DNA from: Larix kaempferi
Taxonomy: Eukaryota; Streptophyta; Pinopsida; Pinales; Pinaceae
Assembly: GCA_027924585.1 (NCBI GenBank)
Contig: BSBM01000602.1
Location: 12,516,501 to 12,580,500, forward strand
Direction of reading: 5' to 3'
Length of the DNA: 64,000 nt
How positions within the stretch are numbered: the first letter of the stretch is position 1; each line of letters opens with the position of its first letter. Shown here one piece after another: positions 1 to 11,460 of this stretch. Under the pieces are notes generated by a model that saw only the letters and a program-made list of their open reading frames with translations, had not been told where the DNA came from and searched no databases. Both the position numbers and the translations under genes were made by a program.

Positions 1-585
1 TTGTAGCATAAACATCGTCCCATCGGGCCTTCCAAAGATTCTGCTCAGCATGAGAGAAATCAATCTGAAAGGGGGCCTCAGATTTTGAACCTCGTACTCC
101 TCACTATCCTTTTTTCTGATTTGTTTGCCTGAGATTAGCAGCCTCCTAGCCATCTCCAGATTATCCATCTTGATTTCTTCCATCCATGCATCATCCAGCT
201 GCTACTGGGGCTTGGGCAACTTATAAGCCATTAAGATATAGGATGGGTGAAATGAAGCAAAAGCTTCTCCTTTGTTGTCCGAAATAACTCTTGTCTCGGT
301 ATTCGCATGCCACAGAAGCCATCCAATTACTTCTGAGCAGGGGAAGATCTCTGGACGGGTGGTGGCTTTGGATATACAGGAGTTTCTAATGTTTTGGTAT
401 AGACATTCTTCTTCAAGAAGAGCTTCAGGGAAGTCCTGGTCTCTTACCATACGGTATATGTCTCCCCATTTTACTTCTGGGGGCACGCCTGTAGTGCACT
501 TAGTATCTTGGAATGTAGTTTCCACCCTTGCGTTGTCATCAGCTGGGCAGGTCGCCTTTGACCTTCTCCTACCACCTTTAGTCAT
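1..585 (-). pseudogene. Orphan ORF of repeated element, copy 1 (N-terminal part, broken)
   Basis: Minus-strand reading frame from the ATG at 585 running off the window. It is interrupted once by TAG at 202-204, after which the same frame stays open to position 1 (67 more codons). It is clearly homologous to the N-terminal third of the ORF at 15,928-19,210: shared stretches include GVPPE(V/I)(K/R)WGDIYRM, ATRPE(L/I)FPC(S/A)EVIGW and the later RIFG(M/R)PDGT. The N-terminus is basic and lysine/arginine-rich. I do not recognise the family and see no catalytic motif. Because two diverged copies lie in the same kind of element, it is probably an element-borne gene and not a host gene. The single stop suggests recent inactivation or an allele difference. 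Confidence 0.6.
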
Positions 586-1439
586 TTGAAAAATCCTATA
601 GCCATACGACGCAATGTCAGCAATTCAAACTATCATCCTACTTAGACTATTGGGGCCTAAATGTCGACTGAAACCTTCTGGCTATGCTTATTTCATCATT
701 AATTTGCAAATTTCAAAATGTTATAGCCCCTTATAATCCTATGTAAAACTTTAATTTGATTAATTCCATAGGTTGATATTGCAACTGCGAAATATAAGAG
801 AAATGCACACAAAGTAACTCTGAGTATACTAAGTTCTATGGCATGAGAAATGACATGATAATAACATGTTCCATAGTACAGAAAGGCGTAGAACTCCACA
901 GTCGCATAGAAATGCCTATATCTTTTGCGTAAGGGTGGACAGGGTCGGTCTCAAATTCACCAAGTCGGTGGCTTCCACGACGGGCAGAGGTATGTCGTAG
1001 GTTCCCTTAACACTTATGTAGTGGGTGCTTGAGGTTCTAGAGGATTTTATGTTCACAAAAAGGGCTCCAGGGAGCCTAGTTGGGTGTGAGCATGGGTCAG
1101 CTATAGCCGCGGTTAGTCTGAGAATCTTTCCATGGCTAGGATAAAACGAACCGAACAATGAATTAAGCTTTTTTCTCAACGAGAAAGAACCATTGCAATT
1201 GAGCTTATGAGGTCCGAAAGGGTACTAACCTGTGAAGAGATGAACATTATGTGGATGTCGACGTTTGTTGTAGAACTGGCGAGCCTGGAGTAGGTGCTTT
1301 GTCACTCCAAACAGAAATAGGAAAAAGCTCTCCAACCAATTGAAACAATGAAAATCTCAACGGAGTTCACGTCCTATATAAAGGATTTTGACGCATGTGA
1401 GCCATTAATAGGGTAGATGCAAAAATAAAATGGGGTTAA
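586..1439 (-). other. Upstream region of orphan ORF copy 1
   Basis: No coding homology was recognised here. A TATA-like string (minus strand TTTATATA, about 1,374-1,382) lies roughly 790 bases upstream of the ATG at 585, between the hairpin array and the ORF. That is the layout expected of a promoter with a long 5' leader. Short open frames in this stretch look random. Confidence 0.3.
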
Positions 1440-2060
1440 TGAGGCGTGCGGACGGGTCAAATCGGCACATTCGTCGTTAAGTGCGGCCGTCAAAACCGGA
1501 AGGACTTGCTCAACTTTTCCAACCATTGCGGAAATAATCAATGAGTTTGCCCGCCGTTTCGGGAGAATTACTGGAGTTCATCCGCAGAAGAACGGCGCGA
1601 AATTGCGAATCGGAAAACTTAATCGAGTTTCTCTGCCATTGTGGAAAGGTTATGTGAGTGCTTCCGCATTTGCGGGAAAGGTTAAGAAGTGTCATTTTAT
1701 CCACCGTTGCGGAAGCGTTACCTAAGTCCTTCCGTCGTTTCGAGAAAAATGGGTAAGCTCTTCCGCCAAAGTTTGACAAAGGTTTCTCTTTTCGCCGTTG
1801 CAGGAGATTTAGGTGGGTTTTCTCCATCATTGCGGAAGAGACTCATGAGTTTATTTCACCAATTATTTAGCTTAGTTCTTTTCCGCCACTTCGGCAAGAT
1901 TGGCCCAAATCTTCCGCCGTTACGGAAAAGTTATGCTAAAAGTGTCGCTGCAGCTTGACTCGATCTTTTCTTCCGTCGTTTTCGAAAAGGTTGGTCCAAA
2001 ACCTCCGCCACCTCGAAAAATTTACTTTAAAAACTTCGTCATTGCAGCTCAAAACTTAAG
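1440..2060. repeat. Degenerate TTCCG-N6-CGGAA hairpin array (copy 1)
   Basis: Several units of a short inverted repeat, about 45-65 bases apart, for example CTTCCGccgttaCGGAAA at 1,911-1,928 and related forms near 1,725 and 1,980. Arms and spacing match the longer array at 20,480-22,140. The local GC and CpG content is higher than in the flanks. The short open frames over it are by-products of the repeat. Confidence 0.65.
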
Positions 2061-2250
2061 TCTTTTACTTAGTCCAAAAAAAAAAAAAAAATTAAAGGGA
2101 GCAAGCTAAGGACCTATCTCTAAAGAAAACTAAGTAAGAAAAGACTTTGATGGCCTTAAATTTCTAGGTTTTCTCTCTTTAAAAAAAAAACAAAGGAGGG
2201 GTCCCAATATTCAAAGAATTTTTTTTTGGGGGGGGTGTTGCAGCAACAAC

Positions 2251-3831
2251 GGGAGGGGGATGACAAGGGACCACATACATCAGAATGTATTAAATCTAAA
2301 ATCCCTTTAGATCTAGTAGTATTGCTAGAAAAAAATTTCTTAACATTCTTCCCAAGTGCACAACCTCGACATACACTATCATGCTCAAAATCAAATACGG
2401 GCATATATTTTACCATCTTTTGAAGTCATGGTAGCACTTTGTAGTGTAGGTGTCCAAGCCTTCGATGCAATAGATTGCATGGATTGATAGTGTGGTGAAT
2501 CATGGCTTGAATGTAGTTCCCGGGTACCTTGTAGAGTCCTCCCTCTTGAACTCCAATCACAGTGGCAGATTCTAGGATTTTGTTCTTCTACCATAAAAGT
2601 GCTTTGTTATCCATGAAGATAACTCGGAAGCCTTTGTATCCAAGAACCGAAACTGAAAGGAGGTTCTTCTTCAATCCTGGAACATATACAATGTACTCCA
2701 CATGTAAAATATCACTAGTGCTTAGCTGGAATGAGGTGGATCCAACTCCTTCGATTGAATATGTTTAGTTGCCCCCCAACTCTACCATGCATGTGAAATT
2801 TTTCTTCTTTAGGTCAGTGATGGCACTCTTGTAACCAGTCATATGTTTGGATGCACCACTGTCAATCAACCATGTGTCTGCACTTGTGATGAAAGATCCC
2901 GAAAGGAATGAGACAAGATAATACTCCCTTCTTGTCTCCTTTTCTTCGGATGCATTCTTTTGAGTGATTTCATCTTCTATAGCAGTAGAAGCATGAAACT
3001 TTCCTTTCCTCTTTGCTTTTCACTCTCTTGATAAATGGTCTTTCTTGTTGCAATTGAAACATCTAGCTTTTGACTTGTCAAAGCCTTTGTTGAACTCCTT
3101 CTTATTTGGATGAGAGAACTTCTTTTGGAAGAAGGGTTTCTTTCCTTTCTTCATTATTTCCATGAGGGAAAAGTTTTCTTCTTTGATGCACACTAACTTG
3201 CTCTGGATTCGCCCGTCCTCTTGGAGGCAGTCATGCCAAAACCTTCGCAGGCAAGAATGTCTCCCATGAGGATGGGAGACCATCAATAGCTGTTTGGAGA
3301 AGATCATATTCATCCACCACTACTCCAATACAAGCAAGTTGATGTCTTACCTGAGAGATCTTGGTGAAGAAGGAGGACATTGTCTCCTATGTCTCCATCT
3401 TTAAGTTTCTAATCTTATTCTTCAATTCCCTCTTTTGAATTGGGGCCTTCTTCTCATATAGATTATTCAATGTATCATAACATTATTTCGCAGTATTCAG
3501 CGGTGTGATCATGGGCATCAAGTTATCTTTTACCAAATCATAGATGATATGTTTGGCCTTAGCTTGATTCTTCTTGAATTTGATGCGCCCTGCATTAGAT
3601 ATAGGCTCCTCCACCATAGTGGATACATAGCCATCCAAGTCATGTTCCTCTAGGATGTTTAGAATCCTAGCCTTCCAAGTGTTGAAGTTTGAGGTGCCCT
3701 CAATACGGTCTTCCGGTCGTACAAAGATTGATACCATAGTCTTCAAATATTGTGCTCAACTTCTCAATATCAACGTAGGCTCTAGCTGGCATGCAAAACT
3801 GAGGTCCTTCATGCCCTGAGCTCTGATACCA
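2251..3831 (-). pseudogene. Copia-type gag-pol, 3'-truncated by insertion of unclassified element
   Basis: Minus-strand Ty1/Copia polyprotein. The gag (UBN2-like) part is at about 3,250-3,746, with a TAA at 3,483-3,485 and a frame change near 3,240. Next comes a zinc knuckle CFNCNKKDHLSRE at about 3,020-3,060, whose last cysteine codon is replaced by TGA (3,020-3,022). The protease motif WLIDSGASKHM is intact near 2,850. In-frame stops follow at 2,765-2,767 and 2,426-2,428. The GAG-pre-integrase region shows RRLGHLHYK and CRGCALGK. The integrase begins DLIHSDVCGPL and is cut at about 2,250. Reverse transcriptase and RNase H are absent from the window. A tRNA-Met primer site (complement of TGGTATCAGAGC, 3,820-3,831) lies directly upstream. 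Confidence 0.85.
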
Positions 3832-4733
3832 TGTTAATATTTGGTTGATATTTGATCTTTAATTAGATGTTGAAACTTGAAGCACTGAGACAATTTAATC
3901 ACATGAAATTCATACAACCATAACACAAGATATACCCTTGGGAAAATCCTCAAAACTACGAGAACAAAAACCTCAACAATTCTTCTCAATATAATATAAT
4001 GGATAACAGAGAATGCTTTCTTTTACAACATAGCAAACTGCTTTCAAAATATAAGAGATCACCAAACACTCTTGGTGAGGATACGGAAGCAATAGAGAAG
4101 AGAGATCAATTGGAGAAGCGCCCTGCCTTCAATAATAATATCCTGCACACAAAGAGAAGTGCCTTGCCTTAAAACGAGAAGAGAATTCGCTTCACATTGA
4201 ATTCATCAATCATGTATAACATATTTATACATTCTTCTCTTCTATTTTTATCTTCTAACTTCGGGATGAACTCGTCCTCAAACTGGATGTATCAATATTG
4301 CATGCAGAAGTGCACCCCACTTCTCATGCAGTGCTTTATCTCAATGAGTTGTCACTTAGGATGAACTCGCCTCTTAACTGAAAGCTTTTCCACTTAGTTA
4401 GGTGGCTAACTTAAGTGTCATCACTTAGTTAACTAGATCTTCTTTTTTTTCACTTAGTTAACTCTCCTTTATTGATTCTTGATAACATCACTGTAGTGAT
4501 CAATTCAAGTTCTCTGTGATTTATGGAAGTGTCATCTTTTAATTTAACTAAAGTGAAAACACTTTAGTTAACTAGTCCTTCTTATTTAACACTTAGTTAA
4601 TTGAAATCATGTTGATTTATTTACATGAAGTGACCACTATGAGTTCTTTAGTTAACTGGGACATATCTGTAACTGATACTTTAACTGAAGCATTGGTTGA
4701 GGCATACATTGATACTTAACTGAAGCTTTAACA
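3832..4733 (-). repeat. 5' LTR of the truncated Copia element
   Basis: It begins (plus sense) TGTTAATATT immediately after the primer-binding site. I end it at TTTAACA (4,733), which gives terminal TGTTAA/TTAACA and a 902-bp LTR; this outer end is less certain. In minus sense it carries TATAAATA at about 4,217-4,225 and, upstream of that in U3, a cluster of TTAGTTAAC(T) motifs (about 4,340-4,720), plausible transcription-factor sites of the element. Confidence 0.55.
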
Positions 4734-5061
4734 ATTCAGGTTCTCTTTAATTAGTTGAAGTGTCTGCATGGGAAATTTCGAATTCTCTCGAACTCTATGC
4801 TTTATCTTTTATTTATTTATCTCTTACTGCATGGTCAATATGTGCTAACTTTAATTATCCATCACTTGCATTATACTAAGAAGAATTATCGGATGTTGTG
4901 ATCATAGTATATTATTCCAGACCAAATGATCATATGCTAAAGTAATTCACTTTAGAGGTGATCAATATCTAAAGGAGACTTAATAGCAATCTGGTGACCA
5001 TGGTTAATAATACATCACACAACATTAAATTCTTTTGACAAGTAAAGCATGACCTTTATGA

Positions 5062-5244
5062 CCTTTATACGGAAGGTCCACCTCTATACAGGAGGTTCAC
5101 ATGAAAATCATGACTTGACACGCAAGTCTGGAGCCTTGTCCAACAAGGCTTTACAACATCATTACTTTGATCAATTACCTCTATACGGGAGGAATAACCT
5201 TTACACGGAAGGCAATCAAAGTGATCACATCTATATGGGAAGAT
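5062..5244. repeat. Four or five small covarying hairpins
   Basis: Fifteen-base units CCTTTATACGGAAGG (5,062-5,076), CCTCTATACAGGAGG (5,081-5,095), CCTCTATACGGGAGG (5,178-5,192) and CCTTTACACGGAAGG (5,198-5,212), plus a decayed fifth near 5,229-5,244. Each can form a 4-bp stem CCTY/RAGG around a seven-base loop. The Y/R position changes in a paired way (T-A or C-G). No gene is visible here. Confidence 0.6.
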
Positions 5245-5299
5245 CAATCTTGGCTACACAAGATTGGTTTGGAGAATGTTTCTTGATGTTGTATATTTA

Positions 5300-6600
5300 A
5301 CATTTTTCACTTCACGATTTTGAGCTCCCATAAAGTAATTCATTCCTTGAACATATTTCCTTGTACTAGCACCCCCACGAATGTTGAATACCTTAATTAC
5401 ATTCTTACCCACCCATGCTCTAGATACCTCATATATGTCCTTACTAACCCACGTTGGTTAAAGCTCGCAAGCACAAAGAGAAAATTGAGGAAATGGAATC
5501 TAAAATATTAGCCCTTGGAGAAGAAGAAAAAATGTATTTGGATAGGTTAGAGAGTGCTTACAGAGGTAACTTTATGGAATACACATATATGCATAGATTA
5601 ACGAACGAGAATGATGGAAATGTGGACAACGAAGCAAGTACAACTCACAAAATTCTTCAAGTAAATGGTTCACCACCATGATCCTCATAAATCCATTTAA
5701 AGTAATTCGATGCATGTGCATATGTAAGTAAATTTTGTCGTAAAACATCTACCCATGTTGATATTATGAAAATTGCAGGGCAAACAATATCATTTAGGAC
5801 AACTTGTTTATTATCAAAATCATGTAAGATAAAAAATTTCCTCGTCGCCTCATTCTCAACGAACCAATAGGACAAAACCAAATCTCAATTTTTAGATTTC
5901 ATTATATGATAGGATTGTCCATGCAATCACCCTCAACAAGACATGCATTTTCTCATGGTATGGACTTCAACAACTCGACAAATATTAGGCTTCTCAATCA
6001 TACCTTTTAAACGTGTTTATTGCAAGCATGTGAAATTGTTAACTATGTATAATGTTCATTGTTTAGGAACTGAGGCTACTTCATTAGTGGCTCAACATGG
6101 ATATCAATTGCAATCTTGGTTTTCAGGGAAAAAAAAAGTGATGTAGAAGCTTCAACAGATTTTCTTGTTCGAATCAATTAGGAAGAAAAAAAATTCATTT
6201 GGGCCTTATTTGCATGTCATGTACTAGGTATTGGATTTATTAATTTATTATTGAAATTCACTAACGCGTGTCATGTATTAGGTATTGGATTTTTTATTTA
6301 TAATTTAAATTTATAAAATGAATAGATTTTTTCATTGGTGATAATTAATTAAAGAGTTTCATTTAAAATAGAAATTATAGATAGTCAAACTCAATTACAA
6401 CTTTCACAAGTTTATACAAAGGAACGTGAAAATTTATCCATTTATTAATTTTTTCATTTAATTTCCTGATAGAAATAACTATTTTCCTTTTAGAAAAGAA
6501 TAAATTTAATTTCTAAGTAGGAATAACTATTTTCGTTTAAGAAAATAAAAAATAATAATTAAGCAAATAGTTTTTAAATAATGAATATAAAAGGTATCAT
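5300..6600. other. No recognised gene; AT-rich
   Basis: The only notable frame is plus-strand 5,454-5,681, lysine/glutamate-rich and coiled-coil-like (KHKEKIEEMESKILALGEEE), which may be a fragment of a real protein but which I cannot assign. The remainder from 6,150 is AT-rich without coding signal. Confidence 0.3.
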
Positions 6601-7302
6601 TGTTAGAGCCCAAATTGACACTTCTCCATCAGTGACGACAATTTAAATATGGCACTTCAAATGTCGACTATTCATTCACACAAAAGGACAATTATGGATT
6701 GAAGATCCTTGATTTAACTTCAGTTGCTATGGCCTTGATCATTGTTTTCAATCCTCGGATATTCCCCATTTCCCTAAAAGTTGTAAAATCCCTTGAAAAT
6801 AGCATAATCGCTCCCAAGGGTCATGCAAGCTACGATTTATTCTCCCCATAACCCTTGGTTTGCTAGCAATTTCAGGAAAAAGTTGAGATCGCCTACTGCA
6901 AAAGAATTGCCAGTGATTTAATCGCCTGTTGCTCTTGATTTAAAAGCGATTTCCTCCAAAAAAAAATGAAAAATAAATAAAATTTTGAAATCGAGGAAGT
7001 TAGGTTGGTTTTGGCAACCACCTATCTGGTTACAACTTCCCCAACCTATCTTCACCAACTATAAAAGAAAGTGAGTTAAGCCATTTGAGGGATCACTTTG
7101 GATATAATTGTTATGCTCGAGGAATTGCTAAGTTATTATCCCTTTTCCCTTGCCATAGTAGATCATTACCTTTGATCTTATGTCCCTATATGTTGAAGTT
7201 GTTACCTTCAGACAATTTATACCCTTATGCATGTGAAGATTTGGTGGGATTTGTGGAGAATTCGAGCAGGAGAGACCTTGAGATCCGGTGTCGAGCATAA
7301 CA
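6601..7302 (+). repeat. Candidate LTR (possibly Copia-type)
   Basis: The segment starts TGTTAGAGCCC and ends CATAACA, followed directly by TGGTATGG. This matches the first seven bases of the tRNA-Met primer-site consensus TGGTATCAGAGC and then diverges. A TATA-like CTATAAAAG is at about 7,056-7,064. No gag-pol remnant is recognisable downstream and no target duplication was seen, so this may be a decayed or deleted element. Confidence 0.35.
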
Positions 7303-9236
7303 TGGTATGGATTGTGCTATTTTCTGCTATTTAATATAGATTGGACATCTTTCCCTTCCAATTCAATGTTTCAAATTTGGTTTTTGTATTGTTATTCATT
7401 CAATTAACTAGTTTTTTATTATACATGTTATGTTTGAATTTCAATAATATTTTTATAGCCAATTTGTTTGAGGAGGGTATTGTGATTGTTTTGCAAATTC
7501 TTGGTTTGAAGATTTGAAGCAGAGTTAAGGAGCAAAGAAAGCTATGACCAGCCTTCATAAACAAGGTGCATTATATTCTTTCTTTCAAACTCTTTATATA
7601 GATTTGCTTGAATTTAGAGTCTAATTTGTTTACAGTCAAAACCTAGATGTCTATCTTAAAAACCTGTCTTAAAAACCCCAGTACGGTGATAAAGCCCCAA
7701 TCACTTGGATAAATTCATTAACAACAATCACGCAGATTAGAACACAACACCAAAAATAGAATATTGAAACAACACATAACATGAAAAGAACATAAAATAA
7801 AGTATTGAAAAATACAAAGATTATCTCAGCCTGAATGTAATCACTAATTGTGGGGATAATATAAATTGAAATGGAATACTGTCTCTATGAAATTTTGTTA
7901 TCGCATCGCTATGCTTTAAATCCCTTATTCTATCCCTATGATATTCAATCCCTCGAATTAAAAACCAGTTTCGAGGACGCTCATGCTATTGATGATGAAT
8001 AAGTTTAATTTGTTAAGGATACGGTTCCACCAACTCGTGAGATTTGTTGCTCAAGCTGCAGATTACTAAAAACTTGGACAACAGATTAATACGTTTCCCA
8101 CCAAATTATACAACGATTTTTAGGAATTCACGTTTAGTATTTCAAACGTAAGAATAGACTGCATATTGTAAATCATAGATTACCTCTAACAGAAAATCCA
8201 ACTTGTCCTTGAGAAGGTGATATTCTTGATTCAATTATTATAGGCAATGTAAGCATCTGCAGTGACAAAGGAAAGAAAGAAACGACTTTACTTAATTGGA
8301 TAGAGGTGCTATGAGGGAATAACATTTAACAAATTTCTTCAAAGATGGGAAAATAATAGTAATACTAAGACAAGGTTGACGTATCTGATCATCTAGTTAC
8401 TCATTTTTCATTTTATCTTCATAGCATGATCGAAATCTTATGCAGACATTCTCGAGGCATTGTGCCCCCACATTGTCCATGTAAAAGGTCATCATACGAT
8501 AATTAATACATGGACTGATTTAATGCATCAGTGAACCAATGGAATTGTCTCTGTTATTCATTAATCTATTAAAACATGTAATACAATTGCCTTTGGCTCA
8601 AGTATGGGGGCTTACATAATCTGGTACATATTTTAGAGTACCAAAGATATATGAGATGCTCTCTCTCAACCGTGTCTCCTGTGAATGCATTTCTTACACA
8701 TAATTGCGGATTAGGGAAGGGTCTGCCACCTTTGAAGGCCTTTCCCACCCGCATGAGTTCAACAAAGCAGAAGCATGAGTTCAAGAAAGCATAAGTGAAG
8801 CACGTGGATTTGCTAGAGGACATGCAGGTGGATCGGTTGTTGATCTTATAGTTGGAAGGACATGCCAGTACCCTATCAATTGCATGCACACATAAATCAA
8901 CGTTGAGAATGTTGCTGGCAAGAGAGAAGGTAAGTGGGGCCATGATGTCATATACAACTATTCTATGAATGATGTAAAATGAGGGGAATCTTTGATAAGT
9001 ACACAGTATATATGACAATGATGATATTTAACTCTACTTAGATCAATTTTGGTTTATAGGAGTTTAAGAAATTAAAAAAAGGAACTACTTGGTTTGTTTT
9101 AGAGTTTTATTTTATGTGTTAAAAAGGCTTAGAAAGGAGTATTTTGAAAGTATTTTCTCCAAGTCCTCAACCCCTAAAAACTAGAAATAATACCAATTGT
9201 TCATCAATATATTCAACTTAAGATAGTAACACAGAA
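7303..9236. other. No recognised gene
   Basis: AT-rich sequence with no homology I can recognise. The longest frame (minus strand, 149 codons, 8,569-9,018) has no domain or motif I can name and no convincing codon signal. I leave it unannotated as a gene. Confidence 0.3.
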
Positions 9237-9840
9237 GTCATTTCCAATTAGATGTCATCCAATCCAAAAGAACTTCCCTCTTCGATCTTGAATGACTCAT
9301 TTTCCCCACCAAAGCTCATGAAGAAAGGATCTCAACCTTGTCAAGGTTGACATCCTTTCCCAAGGTTAATACAATTTTTTCTTCCCTAGATCTGTGAGAT
9401 TTTAGATCTCTCTTCACTTTCACATCTTCCCCAATCAGTAACCCTGAGCCTTGATTATGAGAAACCTTATGATCTAATGGTGCCCAAGGTTCAGTGCAAG
9501 GAGGAACAACAGACTAAGAACTCGAAATACCATCAACACCAGAAACTTTTACCATAATCCCATCTAGAACATGACTCGAGCTCAAAGGCCTAGGGGAAAC
9601 CACCGAAGGACAAACACTTGTCACCACCTCCAAATGAGAAGTCTCGTTCACTTTACTTGTCTCATTACTCTTTCAAACTTTTTGTTGACCTTTAATTTAC
9701 TTTGCATCAGATTTGAAGATGCCTACAGGTTCCTAGTCAACATTATCCCCTTCCCACAAGGTCTCCACCTCATAATCCACCTCATCCAGAATGCCGACAA
9801 AAAAATGGATACGAACCCAAAAGACTCCATCGCATAGTAT
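9237..9840 (-). pseudogene. Decayed ORF, probably retrotransposon-derived
   Basis: One minus-strand frame reads through about 200 codons with roughly five stops and a consistently protein-like composition. It starts GVFWVRIHFFVGILDEVDYE and later reads RDLKSHRSREEKIVLTLGKD. The pattern of one long frame with a few stops indicates an old coding sequence. Together with the LINE RNase H remnant upstream on the same strand, I suspect a LINE ORF1 or linker region, but no diagnostic motif is present. Confidence 0.35.
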
Positions 9841-10059
9841 ATAAAATGGGGGCTGGCCTCGATAAGAGGCCAAAAGAGGCTTAGTTTTGTATATTATGTA
9901 CTTTCACTGTGTTCTAGTAGAATAGAAGGATCCACCTTTTTTCCTTGAACATAATCAACCCCAACTTACGATCACCAATTCATAAAGGAAAACATTGGTT
10001 AATCATCATTTAAAGAAAAAAACAAGAAGGGATCAATGACCCCCTCTCTATGCTCCACT

Positions 10060-10447
10060 TCATCCACCTATGCAAAAAATGCAGGCAAACCTTTCTTCAA
10101 TAGGCAATCAACATGAGTATTGTAATGTCTATAAATATGAGAAAAGGATATATGTTAAAAGGAAGAGGCAATTTCTATGATATGAGTAGCCAGAGTGAAG
10201 AGCCAAGATTTCTTAATATGATTTTCACCTTTCATCAATTGAATAGATAGTTCATAGATAGTTCATAGTTGCCAAAAACTTGGAGAAAGTGATAATTTTT
10301 ATGTTTAGCCACTTTCAACAATAAAAATAGAGCTTCTAGTTCTCCAAAATTATTAGAGCCTAGGCCTAAGAAAGAGCTTCCTTCTAAGTAGTGAGCCCCA
10401 GAGAGAAAACAGGCATAACCAGCTCCACACTTAACACCATCTTGAAG
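10060..10447 (-). pseudogene. LINE-type RNase H domain remnant
   Basis: The minus-strand translation begins DGVKCGAGYACFLSG and continues with GLGSNNFGELEALFLLLKVA and VFGNYELS. These fit the plant LINE RNase H pattern D-G...GAG, N-N-x-x-E-x-x-AL and x-GDS with the central aspartate changed to N. A second frame continues with HIYRHYNTHVDCLLKKGL, the C-terminal HxYRxxNxxAD motif. The frame change falls exactly on an 11-base tandem duplication (ATAGATAGTTC, 10,243-10,253 and 10,254-10,264). Two further stops are present. Reverse transcriptase is not seen next to it, so only the 3' end of a LINE survives. Confidence 0.65.
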
Positions 10448-11022
10448 GATTCACCTTACAGAAAATAATTAAAAATTAAAAAAAAAATAAAGAAAAATAT
10501 TGGAAATTTGAAACCATATTTTTAATAAAAAGATTTAAAAAATATGTATTTAAATATTTAAAAAACCTACTTGTTTAAATATGCGCAATATATTTAGTTA
10601 TCATTTAAAACTATGTTATATGGATTATGTGCGTAACTTTAGAAACTAAATACCCAAAACTATGTTATATGGATTAAACTTTGCAAAACTCATTATAGCT
10701 AGGAAACCAACCAAGAAGCATTAACAAGCATAGCTACATTCCATTCTCAAGGTTCAATGTTATTCATTTTACATCTTAAAATTTAAACAATTTAATAACT
10801 TGAATCCCATTCGATTCATAGATAATTGCAATACCATCTCTAATTGATACCAATTTAGTAATTTTACCAACTTTTAGATTGTTATATTAGTTAGTAATTA
10901 CCAGTTTAGATCCAAATTCTAGGCTCTATCAAGCGTCGAGAGGGATAAAATCCTCCAAGTGCAAACCTCTCCTTGAATAGCTCCTTGAGTGCAATACCTG
11001 AGCCACCTAATCCTAAGCTCTA

Positions 11023-11460
11023 AAGTCTCTAGTTTAAATCTCATATTTACTTTTTACTTTGTATTATTCTTTTTTGTTTATGGCCGACATAATATTTATT
11101 ACTTTTTACGTTGTATTATTATTTTTTGTTTACTTTGTATTATTTTGTTACTGGACAAACACGCTAAAGTCTCATATTTACTTTTTACTTTGTATTTAAA
11201 AGAAAAAGTAAAGTCTCTAGTTTAAGTCCCATATTTACTTTTTACTTTGCATTATTCTTTTTTGTTTATGGCCGACATAATATTTACCACCTAATCCTAA
11301 TCTCTAAAGTCTCTAGTGTAAGTCTCATATTCACTTTTTACTTTGTATTATTCTTTTTTGTTTATGGCCGACATAATATTTATTACTTTTTACTTTGTAT
11401 TTTTTTTTGTTTACTTTGTATTATTCTTTTTTTGTTTACTTTGTATTATTTTGTTACTCG
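11023..11460. repeat. AT-rich tandem repeat
   Basis: Three or more copies of a unit reading AAGTCTCTAGT... followed by TATTTACTTTTTACTTTGTA and TTTTTGTTTATGGCCGACAT, starting near 11,023, 11,211 and 11,306. Shorter internal TTTGTTTACTTTGTATTATT sub-repeats also occur. It is not coding. The stretch before it (10,450-11,022) is AT-rich and unassigned. Confidence 0.6.

Larger units (their letters stand above)
1..2250 (-). mobile_element. Unclassified element, copy 1 (right end inside window)
   Basis: The right boundary is placed at about 2,250. There the Copia integrase reading frame (minus strand, ending GPLSSPS) stops abruptly and is replaced by GTTGTTGCTGCAACAC followed by a C-run (minus-strand sense). 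The same terminus, GTTGTTGCAGCAACAC plus a C-run, occurs at 22,320 in copy 2. Going leftward both copies have an A/T-rich spacer, a TTCCG/CGGAA hairpin array, a TATA-like site and the orphan ORF. The left end lies outside the window, so no target duplication can be tested. It could be an LTR element with one LTR in view, or another class; no primer-binding site was seen. Confidence 0.5.

Noticed and set aside
8569-9018. 149-codon minus-strand ORF
   Set aside because: No recognisable domain, cysteine/serine-rich composition typical of random AT-rich translation, no neighbouring exon or promoter evidence.
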